A stretch of 34,723 nucleotides of DNA from DATBLE01 sp046734335 (lineage in GTDB: Bacteria; Actinomycetota; Thermoleophilia; Gaiellales; Gaiellaceae): NCBI GenBank assembly GCA_046734335.1, contig JBKPRA010000123.1:1-34723 (forward strand), read 5' to 3'. A model generated the notes under the pieces. That model was not told the DNA's origin, did no database searches, and was given only the letters and a program-made list of their open reading frames with translations. Below, one piece after another: positions 14,841-22,706 of the stretch. The translations under genes were made by a program, and so were the position numbers. The stretch's first letter is position 1, and every line of letters starts with the position of its first letter.

Positions 14841-15875
14841 TTACGCCGTTGCGGCTGCGGCCGCGACCGGGAGCGTCTCCCCGATCATCGCGATCAGGTC
14901 GACGAGCCGGCAGCTGTAGCCCCACTCGTTGTCGTACCAGCCGAAGACCTTGATCAGGTGCCCGTTTGCCATCGTCAACTCGCTGTCGAAGATGCACGAG
15001 TAGGGCGAGTGGACGATGTCGGTGGAGACCAGCGGGTCGTCGCCGAACTGCAGGTACTTGCCAAGCTGGCCTCCGGCAGCCGCGCGGTAGGCGTCGTTCA
15101 CCGCGTCCCGCGTGGTCTCCTCACGTACCTGGACGACCAGGTCGGTGAGGGAGCCGGTCGCCACCGGCGCGCGAACCGAGATGCCGTCGACCTTTCCCTG
15201 CAGCTCCGGCAGCACGAGCCCGATCGCCTTGGCGGCGCCGGTCGAGGTCGGGATCAGGTTGATCGCCGCCGCCCGTGCGCGCCGCAGGTCCTTGTGCGGC
15301 ATGTCCTGGAGGCCCTGGTCCTGCGTGTATGCGTGGATCGTCGTCATGAAGCCGTGCTCGATCCCGAACGAGTCGTGCAGCACCTTCGCCAGCGGCGCGA
15401 CGCAGTTGGTCGTGCACGAGGCGTTCGAGACGACGTGGTGCGAGGACGGCTCGTACGCTTCGTCGTTGACGCCCAGGACGAGGGTGATGTCCGGGTCCGT
15501 CGCAGGCGCCGAGATCACCACCTTCCTGGCGCCGGCGTCGAGGTGCTTCTGCGCGCCGTCCCGGTCGGTGAAGAATCCGGTCGACTCGAGCACGATGTCG
15601 ACGCCGAGGTCGCTCCACGGCAGCGCCGCGGGGTCGCGCTCGGCCAGCATCCTGATCTCGCTGTCGCCGACGCGGATCGAGTCCTCGCCGACCTCGACCT
15701 CCTCCCCGAGCGGCCCGAGCGTCGAGTCGTAGCGCAGTAGGTGCGCCATGGTCTTCGTGTCGCCGAGGTCATTCGCCGCGACGACCTCGAAGTCGCCGCC
15801 GCGCTGCATGTGTGCGCGGAAGAAGTTCCGGCCGATTCGGCCGAATCCGTTGATGCCCACCCGTACCTTTGCCAT
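14841..15875 (-). CDS. gap: Glyceraldehyde-3-phosphate dehydrogenase, type I
   Basis: A 344-residue phosphorylating GAPDH. The Rossmann NAD domain starts at VRVGINGFGRIGRN. The Asp in AANDLGD favours NAD over NADP. The nucleophile is the first Cys of SNASCTTNC, and the base is the His of TTIHAYTQDQ. The C-terminal WYDNEWGYSCR is intact. The frame runs on upstream, but ATG at 15875 begins at the conserved N-terminus and has GGGGGA seven bases before it, with a TAGACT -10 box 31 bases before it. It heads gap-pgk-tpiA-gpmI. whiA, 220 bp upstream on the same strand, may also read into it. Confidence 0.95.
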   Translation of the reverse strand: MAKVRVGINGFGRIGRNFFRAHMQRGGDFEVVAANDLGDTKTMAHLLRYDSTLGPLGEEVEVGEDSIRVGDSEIRMLAERDPAALPWSDLGVDIVLESTGFFTDRDGAQKHLDAGARKVVISAPATDPDITLVLGVNDEAYEPSSHHVVSNASCTTNCVAPLAKVLHDSFGIEHGFMTTIHAYTQDQGLQDMPHKDLRRARAAAINLIPTSTGAAKAIGLVLPELQGKVDGISVRAPVATGSLTDLVVQVREETTRDAVNDAYRAAAGGQLGKYLQFGDDPLVSTDIVHSPYSCIFDSELTMANGHLIKVFGWYDNEWGYSCRLVDLIAMIGETLPVAAAAATA

Positions 15876-15906
15876 CGTTTCCCCCGTTTTCTCCGGTTTC
15901 GCCTCG

Positions 15907-15912
15907 AGTCTA
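15907..15912 (-). promoter_or_regulatory. Probable -10 box of gap operon
   Basis: TAGACT lies 31 bases before the gap ATG, leaving a short 5' leader with a GGGGGA SD. The -35 is not recognisable. Confidence 0.35.
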
Positions 15913-16095
15913 GTCCTTGCCCACGCGGGGGAATCAGTAGTCGTCCACAGCAGCGGGCCGGAGGGGAAGCTCCGAGGACGACCCTCCCCTCCGGTTGCAC
16001 CGCGCTCAGGACCGAGCCGGCAGACGGGGTCTGAATCCACCGGCGGACGAGCGCAGACCCGCCGCGCCGAGTATGACCCATCCGGGCAACAAAAG

Positions 16096-17040
16096 CTACG
16101 CGCGAAGCGAGGGGGATTTGCCACGATCTGCGAGGGCCACCAGCCGCCCGAGTCGGCGGTGCGCGGCTGCTTTGGTGGCCGGCGGCCGGCACTTCGCTGC
16201 GAGCTCACGCAGAGAGGCCGAGGGGTAGCGCTGGCGCAGCTCGGCGATCTCGCGCAACGGCGGCGACAGCCGTGCGAGCCGGCCGTCGGTCTCGAGCTGC
16301 CGGATCGCGGTGATCTGGCGGTGGGCCGCGCGGCTCGAGCGGACCAGGTTCGCGTGGTCGGCGTTCGCCACCCGGTTTGCCCGCGCCCGCGCCTCCGCGA
16401 CAACCGCGTGCTCGTCGAATGAGAGCGCCGCGTCGCCCGCGCCGGCCAGCGCCAGCGCATCGGCAACCGCCTCCGCGCTCTTGGCGTAGACGGCCGTGTA
16501 TCGGCTGCGCTCCTGGACGCGGAGCACGACGTCGTCTGCGACGGCGACGGCCGCGAGCAGATCGGCCGCCGCGCGGCTTGCACTGCGGATCTCGAGGTGC
16601 GGCGCGCGCGGCCCGGTCACGGAGCCACCGCCGAGAAAAGCGCCCCGGACGTAGGCGTGGCGGCAGCAGGCGCGGCCGACAACTCGCTTCGGCGGCGCCT
16701 CCAGAGGCGCATGGGAAGACGAGAGGATGCCCGCGCGGTGAAGGACGGTCAGCGAGCGCTCGCCGCCCGGGACGTGGATCTGGTACCTCGTCCCACGGTC
16801 GAACGCACGGCGGGGGTACGTGCGGATCTCGGCTTCGATCCCGAAGCCACGGAGCAACCCGAACGCCCGTCGCGCGACCGCGGCCTCGGCCAGGTCGAGG
16901 TGGACGGAGAACTCGCCGTGCCCGAGTAGGTGGAGACTCCCGGCGGTGTGGAAGAGACCCGAGAGCTCGGCCAACCGGTCGCAGTCCCTCCGCGGCTCGA
17001 TCGCCGCGAGCTCGCGCCTGACCTCGTCAGAGAGCGGCAC
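16096..17040 (-). CDS. whiA: WhiA sporulation/cell-division regulator
   Basis: 314 residues with the WhiA layout: an N-terminal LAGLIDADG-like domain in two halves (SGLFHTAGSLHLLGHGEFSVHLDL and RHAYVRGAFLGGGSVTGP) and a C-terminal helix-turn-helix (PSASLRELAAKCRPPATKAAAHRRL). The NRVANADHANLVRSS linker is diagnostic. In actinomycetes WhiA activates division and developmental genes; outside sporulating genera it is still conserved. The GTG start overlaps the end of ogt by 14 bp and has GGAG upstream, so the two are probably translated from one message. The usual partners rapZ and yvcK are not next to it. Confidence 0.9.
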   Translation of the reverse strand: MPLSDEVRRELAAIEPRRDCDRLAELSGLFHTAGSLHLLGHGEFSVHLDLAEAAVARRAFGLLRGFGIEAEIRTYPRRAFDRGTRYQIHVPGGERSLTVLHRAGILSSSHAPLEAPPKRVVGRACCRHAYVRGAFLGGGSVTGPRAPHLEIRSASRAAADLLAAVAVADDVVLRVQERSRYTAVYAKSAEAVADALALAGAGDAALSFDEHAVVAEARARANRVANADHANLVRSSRAAHRQITAIRQLETDGRLARLSPPLREIAELRQRYPSASLRELAAKCRPPATKAAAHRRLGRLVALADRGKSPSLRA

Positions 17041-17560
17041 CCTCGAGCTCCAGGAGACGGCGCTTGTAGTCGACGCCGAGCGAGCCGTAGCCGCCGATTC
17101 CGCCGGCGGCGACGACGCGGTGGCAGGGGAAGATCAGCGGCAGGCGGTTCTGCGAGCAGAAAGCGCCGCCCGCGCGCGGTGCCTGCGGGCGGCCGGCCAA
17201 GGCAGCGAGCTCGCCGTAGGTGACGGTCTCGCCGTACGGCACTGCGCGGAGCGCCTCGGCGATCGCCCGTTGCAGCGAGGTGCACCACTCCAGATCGACG
17301 GCGATGTCCTCGAAGGCGACGCGCTCTCCCTCGAAGTACGCCGCGATCCGCCGTGCGACCACCGGCACGGATCCGTTGCGAACGCGTGCGCCGGAGCCCG
17401 GTAGCGTGATCGTCGGGGGAGCCGTGCCCCCCACCTGGGGGGCTGCCTGCGAGAGCTCGAGCGCCCGTGTCGGCAGCTCGTGCCAAACGGGGAGCCCGTC
17501 CGCGTCGAACCACAGCTCCCCCACGCCCCAGTCGCCGGCGGCGTAGCGGACGACCTGCAT
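17027..17560 (-). CDS. ogt: Methylated-DNA-[protein]-cysteine S-methyltransferase
   Basis: A 177-residue suicide repair protein that removes alkyl groups from O6-alkylguanine. The C-terminal domain carries the helix-turn-helix (VPYGETVTYGELAALAG), the Asn of SQNRLPLIFPCHRVV and the acceptor Cys in PCHR. Downstream GIGGYGSLGVDYKRRLLELE is typical. The N-terminal domain is degenerate, as is common in Ogt-type proteins. I start at ATG 17560 because a TATGGT box lies eight bases before it; the open frame extends 26 codons further into the divergent gene. It overlaps whiA. Confidence 0.9.
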   Translation of the reverse strand: MQVVRYAAGDWGVGELWFDADGLPVWHELPTRALELSQAAPQVGGTAPPTITLPGSGARVRNGSVPVVARRIAAYFEGERVAFEDIAVDLEWCTSLQRAIAEALRAVPYGETVTYGELAALAGRPQAPRAGGAFCSQNRLPLIFPCHRVVAAGGIGGYGSLGVDYKRRLLELEGAAL

Positions 17561-17568
17561 CGCCCGCC

Positions 17569-17578
17569 ACCATACAAT
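17569..17578. promoter_or_regulatory. Bidirectional promoter with shared TA: ogt and pruA
   Basis: Only 25 bp separate the two ATGs. Plus-strand TACAAT (17573-17578) is 7 bases before pruA. Minus-strand TATGGT (17574 to 17569) is 8 bases before ogt. The two hexamers overlap by their TA, so one short element may set two opposed leaderless starts. Confidence 0.6.
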
Positions 17579-17585
17579 CCGCGGG

Positions 17586-19235
17586 ATGGCCACCCACGGC
17601 ATCTTCCGGCCGCCGGCGCCGACGAACGAGCCGGTCAAGGACTACGCGCCCGGTTCTCCCGAGCGGGCTGAGCTGCAGAAGCGCCTCGCCGAGCTCGAAC
17701 GGGAACGACTCGACGTGCCCTGTGTGATCGGCGGCGAGGAGGTCCGGACCGGCGACACGGTCGAGGCGGTGATGCCGCACCGCAAGGAGCACGTCCTCGC
17801 CGACGTCCACCAGGCTGGGCCGGCCGAGGTCGAGCGCGCGATCAAGGCATCGGGCGACGCGTGGCACGGCTGGTCGCGCACGCCGTGGGAGGAACGGGCC
17901 GCCGTCTTCCTCCGCGCCGCCGAGCTGCTCGCGGGGCCCTGGCGGACGACGATGGTCGCGGCCACGATGCTGAACCAGTCGAAGACGGCGCACCAGGCCG
18001 AGATCGACGCCGCGGCCGAGCTGATCGACTTCTTCCGCTTCAACGTCGAGTTCATGACCCGCGTGTACTCCGAGCAGCCCGTGTCGTCGCCGGGGGTCTG
18101 GAACCGCCTGGAATACCGGCCGCTGGAGGGCTTCGTCTTCGCCGTCAGCCCGTTCAACTTCACCGCGATCGGCGGGAACCTGACCAGCTCGGCGGCGCTG
18201 ATGGGCAACACCGTCGTCTGGAAGCCGGCGTCGACGGCGGCGCTGTCCGCGTACTACACGATGCGCCTCTTCCAGGAGGCCGGGCTGCCCGAGGGCGTCG
18301 TCAACCTCGTCTACGGCCGTGGCTCGGCGGTCGGCGACCCGGTGCTCGCCAGCCCCGATCTGGCCGGCATCCACTTCACCGGCTCGACGGCCGTGTTCCA
18401 GGGCATGTGGCAGGCGGTCGGCAGGAACATCGAGCACTACCGCAACTACCCGCGCATCGTGGGCGAGACCGGCGGCAAGGACTTCATCGTCGCCCATCCG
18501 TCCGCCGACGTGGACTCCCTCGCCACGGCGATCGTCCGCGGCTCGTTCGAGTACCAGGGGCAGAAGTGCTCGGCAGCCTCGCGCGTCTACGCGCCCTCGA
18601 ACCTCTGGCCCGATCTGCGCGACCGCCTCGCCGAGCAGATCGCGGCCATCAAGGTCGGCGACGTGTCCGACTTCCAGAACTTCATGGGCGCGGTGATCGA
18701 TTCCGGCTCGTTCGCCACCCAGAAGGAGGCGATCGAGGAGGCGCGCTCACACGGCGACTCCGACGTGCTCGTCGGCGGCGACTACGACGACAGCGAGGGC
18801 TACTTCGTCCGGCCGACCGTGATCGAGACACGCGATCCCGGCTTCCGCCTCCTGCGCGACGAGCTGTTCGGCCCGGTCGTCACCGCCTACGTGTATCCCG
18901 AGAAGCAATACGAGCAGACGCTCGAGCTCGTCGACAGCACTGCGCCCTACGGGCTGACCGGGGCGATCTTCGCGCGCGACCGCGCGGCGATCGAGCTCGC
19001 GGACGAGAAACTCCAGTACGCGGCCGGCAACTTCTACGTGAACGACAAGCCGACGGGAGCAGTCGTCGGCCAGCAGCCGTTCGGCGGCGCGCGGGCGTCG
19101 GGAACGAACGACAAGGCCGGCTCGATGTGGAACCTGATCCGCTGGGTCTCCCCGCGGACGATCAAGGAGACGTTCGTGCCGCCGACCGACTACCGGTATC
19201 CGTTCCTCGCCCCCGACGGCGACGGGTCGCGCTGA
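17586..19235 (+). CDS. pruA: L-glutamate gamma-semialdehyde (P5C) dehydrogenase
   Basis: A 549-residue aldehyde dehydrogenase of the PruA (RocA/ALDH4) branch. It oxidises glutamate-5-semialdehyde, the open form of pyrroline-5-carboxylate, to glutamate in proline breakdown. Evidence is the N-terminal extension before the ALDH fold, the NAD-site SPFNFTAIGGNLTSSAALMGNTVVWKPA in continuous frame, the general base Glu in VGETGGKD, the nucleophile in QGQKCSAASR, and the PFGGARASGTNDKAG C-terminus with WVSPRTIKE. No proline dehydrogenase gene (putA/prodh) is adjacent. The ATG has a leaderless-type TACAAT box. Its stop overlaps the probable CTG start of the next gene. Confidence 0.92.
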   Translation: MATHGIFRPPAPTNEPVKDYAPGSPERAELQKRLAELERERLDVPCVIGGEEVRTGDTVEAVMPHRKEHVLADVHQAGPAEVERAIKASGDAWHGWSRTPWEERAAVFLRAAELLAGPWRTTMVAATMLNQSKTAHQAEIDAAAELIDFFRFNVEFMTRVYSEQPVSSPGVWNRLEYRPLEGFVFAVSPFNFTAIGGNLTSSAALMGNTVVWKPASTAALSAYYTMRLFQEAGLPEGVVNLVYGRGSAVGDPVLASPDLAGIHFTGSTAVFQGMWQAVGRNIEHYRNYPRIVGETGGKDFIVAHPSADVDSLATAIVRGSFEYQGQKCSAASRVYAPSNLWPDLRDRLAEQIAAIKVGDVSDFQNFMGAVIDSGSFATQKEAIEEARSHGDSDVLVGGDYDDSEGYFVRPTVIETRDPGFRLLRDELFGPVVTAYVYPEKQYEQTLELVDSTAPYGLTGAIFARDRAAIELADEKLQYAAGNFYVNDKPTGAVVGQQPFGGARASGTNDKAGSMWNLIRWVSPRTIKETFVPPTDYRYPFLAPDGDGSR

Positions 19236-19993
19236 GGCTGCGCACGGGTCGCCGGCTCCTCCTGCTCGCCCTGGCCGTGGCCGGCTCCTCGATCCCGTCC
19301 GACGCGGCCGCCGCACAGCCTGTCCACGTCTTCGTCCTCGCCGGCCAGTCGAACATGGTCGGCCGGGGGTTTCCACTCTCGCTCGCCTCGCCGACGGATC
19401 CGCGTCTGCTGATCTGGCGCGACGGCCGCTGGCAGACCGCCTCCGATCCGCTGGGACCGCCCGACAACCCGAACAGCGGCATCGGCCCTGGGATGACATT
19501 CGGCCTCCAGCTGCTGAAGAAGCTGCCGTCGTGGCGGATCGGACTCGTGATGTGTGCGAAGGGTGCGACCTCGATCCAGGACTGGCACCCGGACCGGAAT
19601 CTCTACCGATCCTGCGTCGAGCAGGCGCGCGCGGCGGGCGGCGGGCGGCCGGCCGGGATCCTGTTCCTCCAGGGCGAGCGGGGCGGGAGCGTTGCCCGGG
19701 CGGCCGGCTGGACGGACGGCTTCCTTCCGCTCTTCGATGCATTTCGCCGGGACTTCGGCGAGCGGGTGCCGTTCCTGCTGGGCCAGATCGGCGCCTTCGT
19801 GGGCCTGGAGGATGCGCAGGCGAGCATCCGCGACCAGCAGGCGCGGCTGGCGGCGAAGCTGCCGCACACGCGCCTGGTTCGCAGCCTCGATCTGCCCACC
19901 CAGGGCAACCACTACACCGTGCCGGGCTATCGCGTCCTCGGTGGCCGCTTCGCGACTGCCTGGTTCCGCCTCTCGCAGGACACGAAGCGTTAG
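19232..19993 (+). CDS. Exported SGNH-fold esterase, SASA (sialate O-acetylesterase-like)
   Basis: After a signal peptide (RRLLLLALAVAGSSIPSDAAA) the mature protein begins VHVFVLAGQSNMVGRG, the block I Ser motif of the SASA/carbohydrate esterase 6 group. GPGMTFGLQLL, LVMCAKGATSIQDW, FLQGERGG and a terminal GNHYTVPGYRVLG (catalytic His region) follow in family order, 253 residues in all. It probably removes acetyl groups from sugars outside the cell. There is no ATG, GTG or TTG between the upstream gene and the signal peptide in this frame. A CTG at 19232 overlaps the pruA stop as CTGA, the geometry of a normal ATGA/GTGA coupling. A GTG inside the signal peptide is a poor alternative. Confidence 0.75.
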   Translation: MRLRTGRRLLLLALAVAGSSIPSDAAAAQPVHVFVLAGQSNMVGRGFPLSLASPTDPRLLIWRDGRWQTASDPLGPPDNPNSGIGPGMTFGLQLLKKLPSWRIGLVMCAKGATSIQDWHPDRNLYRSCVEQARAAGGGRPAGILFLQGERGGSVARAAGWTDGFLPLFDAFRRDFGERVPFLLGQIGAFVGLEDAQASIRDQQARLAAKLPHTRLVRSLDLPTQGNHYTVPGYRVLGGRFATAWFRLSQDTKR

Positions 19994-20055
19994 AAGAATT
20001 ACGCGGTTCTAACCGGGCGCTTACAGCTTCTCATGGTGCTCTTACACAGCGCTTC

Positions 20056-20061
20056 TACGCT
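20056..20061 (+). promoter_or_regulatory. -10-like box before the 22-residue peptide
   Basis: TACGCT, six bases, then ATG. The same hexamer and spacing precede the membrane protein gene starting at 26673 on the minus strand. Confidence 0.4.
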
Positions 20062-20067
20062 CCAGGC

Positions 20068-20136
20068 ATGCGCTTCCTCGCCCTCGCCGCCGGGTGGCTC
20101 ACGATCCTCGTGCTCGTGATGCCGAAGGCTTTCTAG
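20068..20136 (+). CDS. Possible 22-residue membrane peptide
   Basis: The frame encodes Met-Arg-Phe-Leu, then a hydrophobic stretch around AAGWLTILVLVM, and ends in PKAF, so it could be a single-span membrane peptide. A TACGCT box six bases upstream gives it the leaderless start geometry used by many genes here. The stop shares a CTAG with the convergent lipoprotein stop, like the DUF3467/M48 pair. The upstream DNA is AT-richer and contains repeats of CTTACA and CTTCT. I recognise no family; KdpF-like peptides are similar in size but not in sequence. It could be chance. Confidence 0.35.
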   Translation: MRFLALAAGWLTILVLVMPKAF

Positions 20137-20837
20137 CCCGCAGCCTTCCCAGCAGTGAAATCCCAGGCCGTCGCTCCGGCTTCCTGTCCGTCGCTCGCGA
20201 AGAGGACGACCGTGTGGCGGCCGGGCTCGAGCGGCGGTTCGAAGTTGGCATACAGGGTCGCGTTGCCGGACGTGCCCGCAACCTTCGGGTTCTCGGTGTG
20301 ACCGTCGAGGTACATGACGGCGGTGCCCGTGCCTCCGGGCCCGGTCACCGCGGCGGCGACCTGCGCGACGACGGGCTCGTGCTTTCCGGGCAGCGGCCCG
20401 ATGGGTCGGATCTTCACGGGGCCGCCGAGCTCGAGCCGCCAGCTGGTGCCCTCGAGCCTGAGCGGAACGGCGTCGACGACGCGCTTGCCGTTCCGCCGGC
20501 CGTCGAGCGCGACGATGCCGAACTCGGGCGTGATCCGCTCCGAGACGATCACCTTCGGGTCGCGGACGGAGCCGAGCCGGTCGACGAGCTCGCGGCCGGC
20601 GCCGCCCTCGAACCGGCTGCGAGTCGGCCCGAGGTGCTGCTTCGATCGAGAGGAGAGCATCGCCCAGAGCTGGTCGGGCTTGCCGGCGGTCGCCGCCGCG
20701 ACGGCCGCCTCGACCGCGGCCTGGCCCGGATCCGCAGGCGCCGGCCGAAGGCGAATGGTGGTCGGCTGCGCCTGGTCGTTCCCGCCGCCGCAGGCGGCAA
20801 GGCCCAGCACGAGCACCAGCGCAAGGAGACCCCGCAC
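20133..20837 (-). CDS. Lipoprotein of unknown function
   Basis: A 234-residue protein with a clean lipoprotein signal (RGLLALVLVLGLAAC, lipobox LAAC at about 13-16) followed by GGGNDQ, so it should be anchored on the outer face of the membrane. Residues 40-110 (AAVEAAVAAATAGKPDQLWAM onward) look like an NTF2-like or DUF4878-type accessory fold. The C-terminal part (from about 150) is beta-rich with PPLEPGRHTVVLFAS, like an Ig-type domain. No catalytic motif is seen. It starts 10 bp after uvrC at GTG with no SD. A TAACAT box formed on the uvrC stop codon precedes it by six bases. Confidence 0.75.
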   Translation of the reverse strand: MRGLLALVLVLGLAACGGGNDQAQPTTIRLRPAPADPGQAAVEAAVAAATAGKPDQLWAMLSSRSKQHLGPTRSRFEGGAGRELVDRLGSVRDPKVIVSERITPEFGIVALDGRRNGKRVVDAVPLRLEGTSWRLELGGPVKIRPIGPLPGKHEPVVAQVAAAVTGPGGTGTAVMYLDGHTENPKVAGTSGNATLYANFEPPLEPGRHTVVLFASDGQEAGATAWDFTAGKAAG

Positions 20838-20843
20838 GTTCCG

Positions 20844-20849
20844 ATGTTA
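20844..20849 (-). promoter_or_regulatory. -10 box of lipoprotein gene embedded in uvrC stop codon
   Basis: TAACAT begins with the TAA stop of uvrC and lies six bases before the GTG, the same arrangement as pgk/tpiA. Confidence 0.5.
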
Positions 20850-22697
20850 GGCCCGGCCGGCCTTGTGCAGCTGCGCGTAGACCGCGCGCGCCGTCTTGGC
20901 CGGCACTCCCGGCACACCCTCGAGCTCCTCCTGCGTCGCCTCCAGCAGGCGCTCCGCCGAGCCGAAATGGCGAAGCAACGCGCGGCGACGTACCGGTCCG
21001 ATTCCGGACAGCTCGTCCAGGATCGAGCCCCGCGCCTTCGCGTCGCGCCGTTGCCGGTGGAAGCCGAGCGCGAAGCGATGCGCCTCGTCGCGGATCCGCT
21101 GGAGCAGCTGCAGCCCGGGCGAGTCGCGCGCGAGCACGATCGGCTCGGCTCTCCCGGGAACGAACACCTCCTCCTCCTTCTTGGCGAGGGCGATGACGGC
21201 GACGCGCGGCAGGTCGAACGCCTGCATTGCCGTGAGCGCCGCCGACAGCTGTCCCTTCCCCCCGTCGATGACTACGAGGTTCGGCATCGCCGCAAAGGAT
21301 TCGTCGTACTCGGCGGCGGTCTGGTCGCTCAGCCTGGCGAAGCGACGCGAGACGACCTCCGCCATCGCCGCGAAGTCGTCCGGACCGTCGAGACGGCGCA
21401 CGCCGAACTTTCGGTAGTGCGCCTTCTTCGCGACCGCGTCCTGGAAGACGACCATCGAGCCGACCGGCGACTCGGACTGGATGTTGGAGATGTCGTAGCA
21501 CTCGATCCGCAATGGCAGGCTCTCCAGATTGAGCGCCTCGCGCAGCTCCTCGAGCGCCTCGACGCGGCGCAGGCGGCGCTGCTCCGACTGGAGCAGATCG
21601 GAGTCGAGCGCGAAGCGGGCGTTCTGCCCGGCGAGGTCCTGGAGCCTCCGCTTCTCGCCGCGGGCGGGCGCGCGCACCTCGACCCGGGCTCCCCGGCGGT
21701 CGGAGAGGAACTGCTCCAGCGCCGACGTGTCACCTGCTCCGGGAGGGACGACGAGCTGCGGCGGGATGCTCGGCGCGGAGCCGTAGTACTCGAGACAGAA
21801 CGCCTCCAGGACGGCGGCGAGGTCGCGGCCCTCGACGTTCTCCAGGTGGAAGCCGTACCGGTCGACGAGCTTACCGTCGCGGAGCGGGAAGATCTGAACC
21901 GCCGCCCGGTCGCCCTCGGTGGCGATCCCGAGCACGTCGACGGTACCGACCGACCGCCGGTCCGCCGCCTGCCGCTCCGCGAGGTGGCGAATGGCAAAGA
22001 GCCGGTTCCGGTAACGCGCGGCGTCCTCGAACCGCTCGGCGGCCGCCGCCTCGTGCATGCGGCGCTCGAGCTCGCGCTGGATCGGCCGTGTCTCGCCCGA
22101 GAGAAACTCGATCACCCGGTCGATGATCTCCCGGTACGCCTCCTGTTCGATGTAGCCCACACACGGCGCCTTGCAGCGCTCGATGTGGAAATCGAGACAC
22201 GGGATCCCGGAGTGGCGGCCCGGCTTCGGCCCCTCGCAGGGGCGGTACTGGAAGACGCGGTTGAGGACGTCCAGCGTCTCGCGCACCTTCTTCGCGTTCG
22301 CGTACGGGCCGAAGTAGACGACCCCGCGACGATGCCGCTCCCGCGTGAACATCACGCGCGGGTAGTCGTCCTCGACCGTGACCGCGATGTACGGGAACGA
22401 CTTGTCGTCTCGAAGGCGGATGTTGAACGGCGGGCGATGCCGCTTCACCAGGTTCTGCTCGACGTGGAGGGCCTCCGCCTCGTTGCCGGTGACGATCACC
22501 TCGATGTCGGCGACCATGCCGGGCAGCCGGCCGATCTGCGCGCGCGTGTCGCCGCCCTGCTGGAAGTACGAGCGCACGCGCGGGCGCAACGACTTCGCCT
22601 TGCCGATGTAGAGGACGCGTCCGCCGCCGTCCCGGAAGAGGTACACACCCGGCTTCGCGGGCAGGCGCCTCAGTTGCTGTTCGATGCGTTCGTCCAC
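20847..22697 (-). CDS. uvrC: UvrABC excinuclease subunit C
   Basis: Makes both incisions around UvrB-marked lesions in nucleotide excision repair. The 616 residues show every domain: GIY-YIG nuclease (KPGVYLFRDGGGRVLYIGKAKSLRPRVRSYF in two motifs), the Cys-containing block (CLDFHIERCKAPC), the UVR helix pair binding UvrB (RRMHEAAAAERFEDAARYRNRL), the RNase H-like endonuclease (YDISNIQ, then VIDGGKGQL) and a terminal tandem helix-hairpin-helix (GIGPVRRRALL; VPGVPAKTARAVYAQL). GTG start without SD; TAGCCT lies nine bases upstream. In many Actinobacteria and Firmicutes relatives uvrC precedes rapZ-yvcK-whiA; here other genes occupy that interval. Confidence 0.96.
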   Translation of the reverse strand: MDERIEQQLRRLPAKPGVYLFRDGGGRVLYIGKAKSLRPRVRSYFQQGGDTRAQIGRLPGMVADIEVIVTGNEAEALHVEQNLVKRHRPPFNIRLRDDKSFPYIAVTVEDDYPRVMFTRERHRRGVVYFGPYANAKKVRETLDVLNRVFQYRPCEGPKPGRHSGIPCLDFHIERCKAPCVGYIEQEAYREIIDRVIEFLSGETRPIQRELERRMHEAAAAERFEDAARYRNRLFAIRHLAERQAADRRSVGTVDVLGIATEGDRAAVQIFPLRDGKLVDRYGFHLENVEGRDLAAVLEAFCLEYYGSAPSIPPQLVVPPGAGDTSALEQFLSDRRGARVEVRAPARGEKRRLQDLAGQNARFALDSDLLQSEQRRLRRVEALEELREALNLESLPLRIECYDISNIQSESPVGSMVVFQDAVAKKAHYRKFGVRRLDGPDDFAAMAEVVSRRFARLSDQTAAEYDESFAAMPNLVVIDGGKGQLSAALTAMQAFDLPRVAVIALAKKEEEVFVPGRAEPIVLARDSPGLQLLQRIRDEAHRFALGFHRQRRDAKARGSILDELSGIGPVRRRALLRHFGSAERLLEATQEELEGVPGVPAKTARAVYAQLHKAGRA

Positions 22698-22706
22698 CCG
22701 AGAGTC

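Noticed and set aside
15876..16583. Extension of GAPDH upstream to a 580-residue protein
   Set aside because: The conserved GAPDH N-terminus begins at ATG 15875 with an SD, and the extension runs out of frame through whiA.
17861..19231. An in-frame upstream extension of the SASA esterase through pruA
   Set aside because: The extension is an Arg-rich shadow of pruA; the signal peptide marks the true N-terminus near 19232.
20068..20136. KdpF for the 22-residue peptide
   Set aside because: Size is similar but the sequence lacks the KdpF pattern and no kdpABC genes are present.
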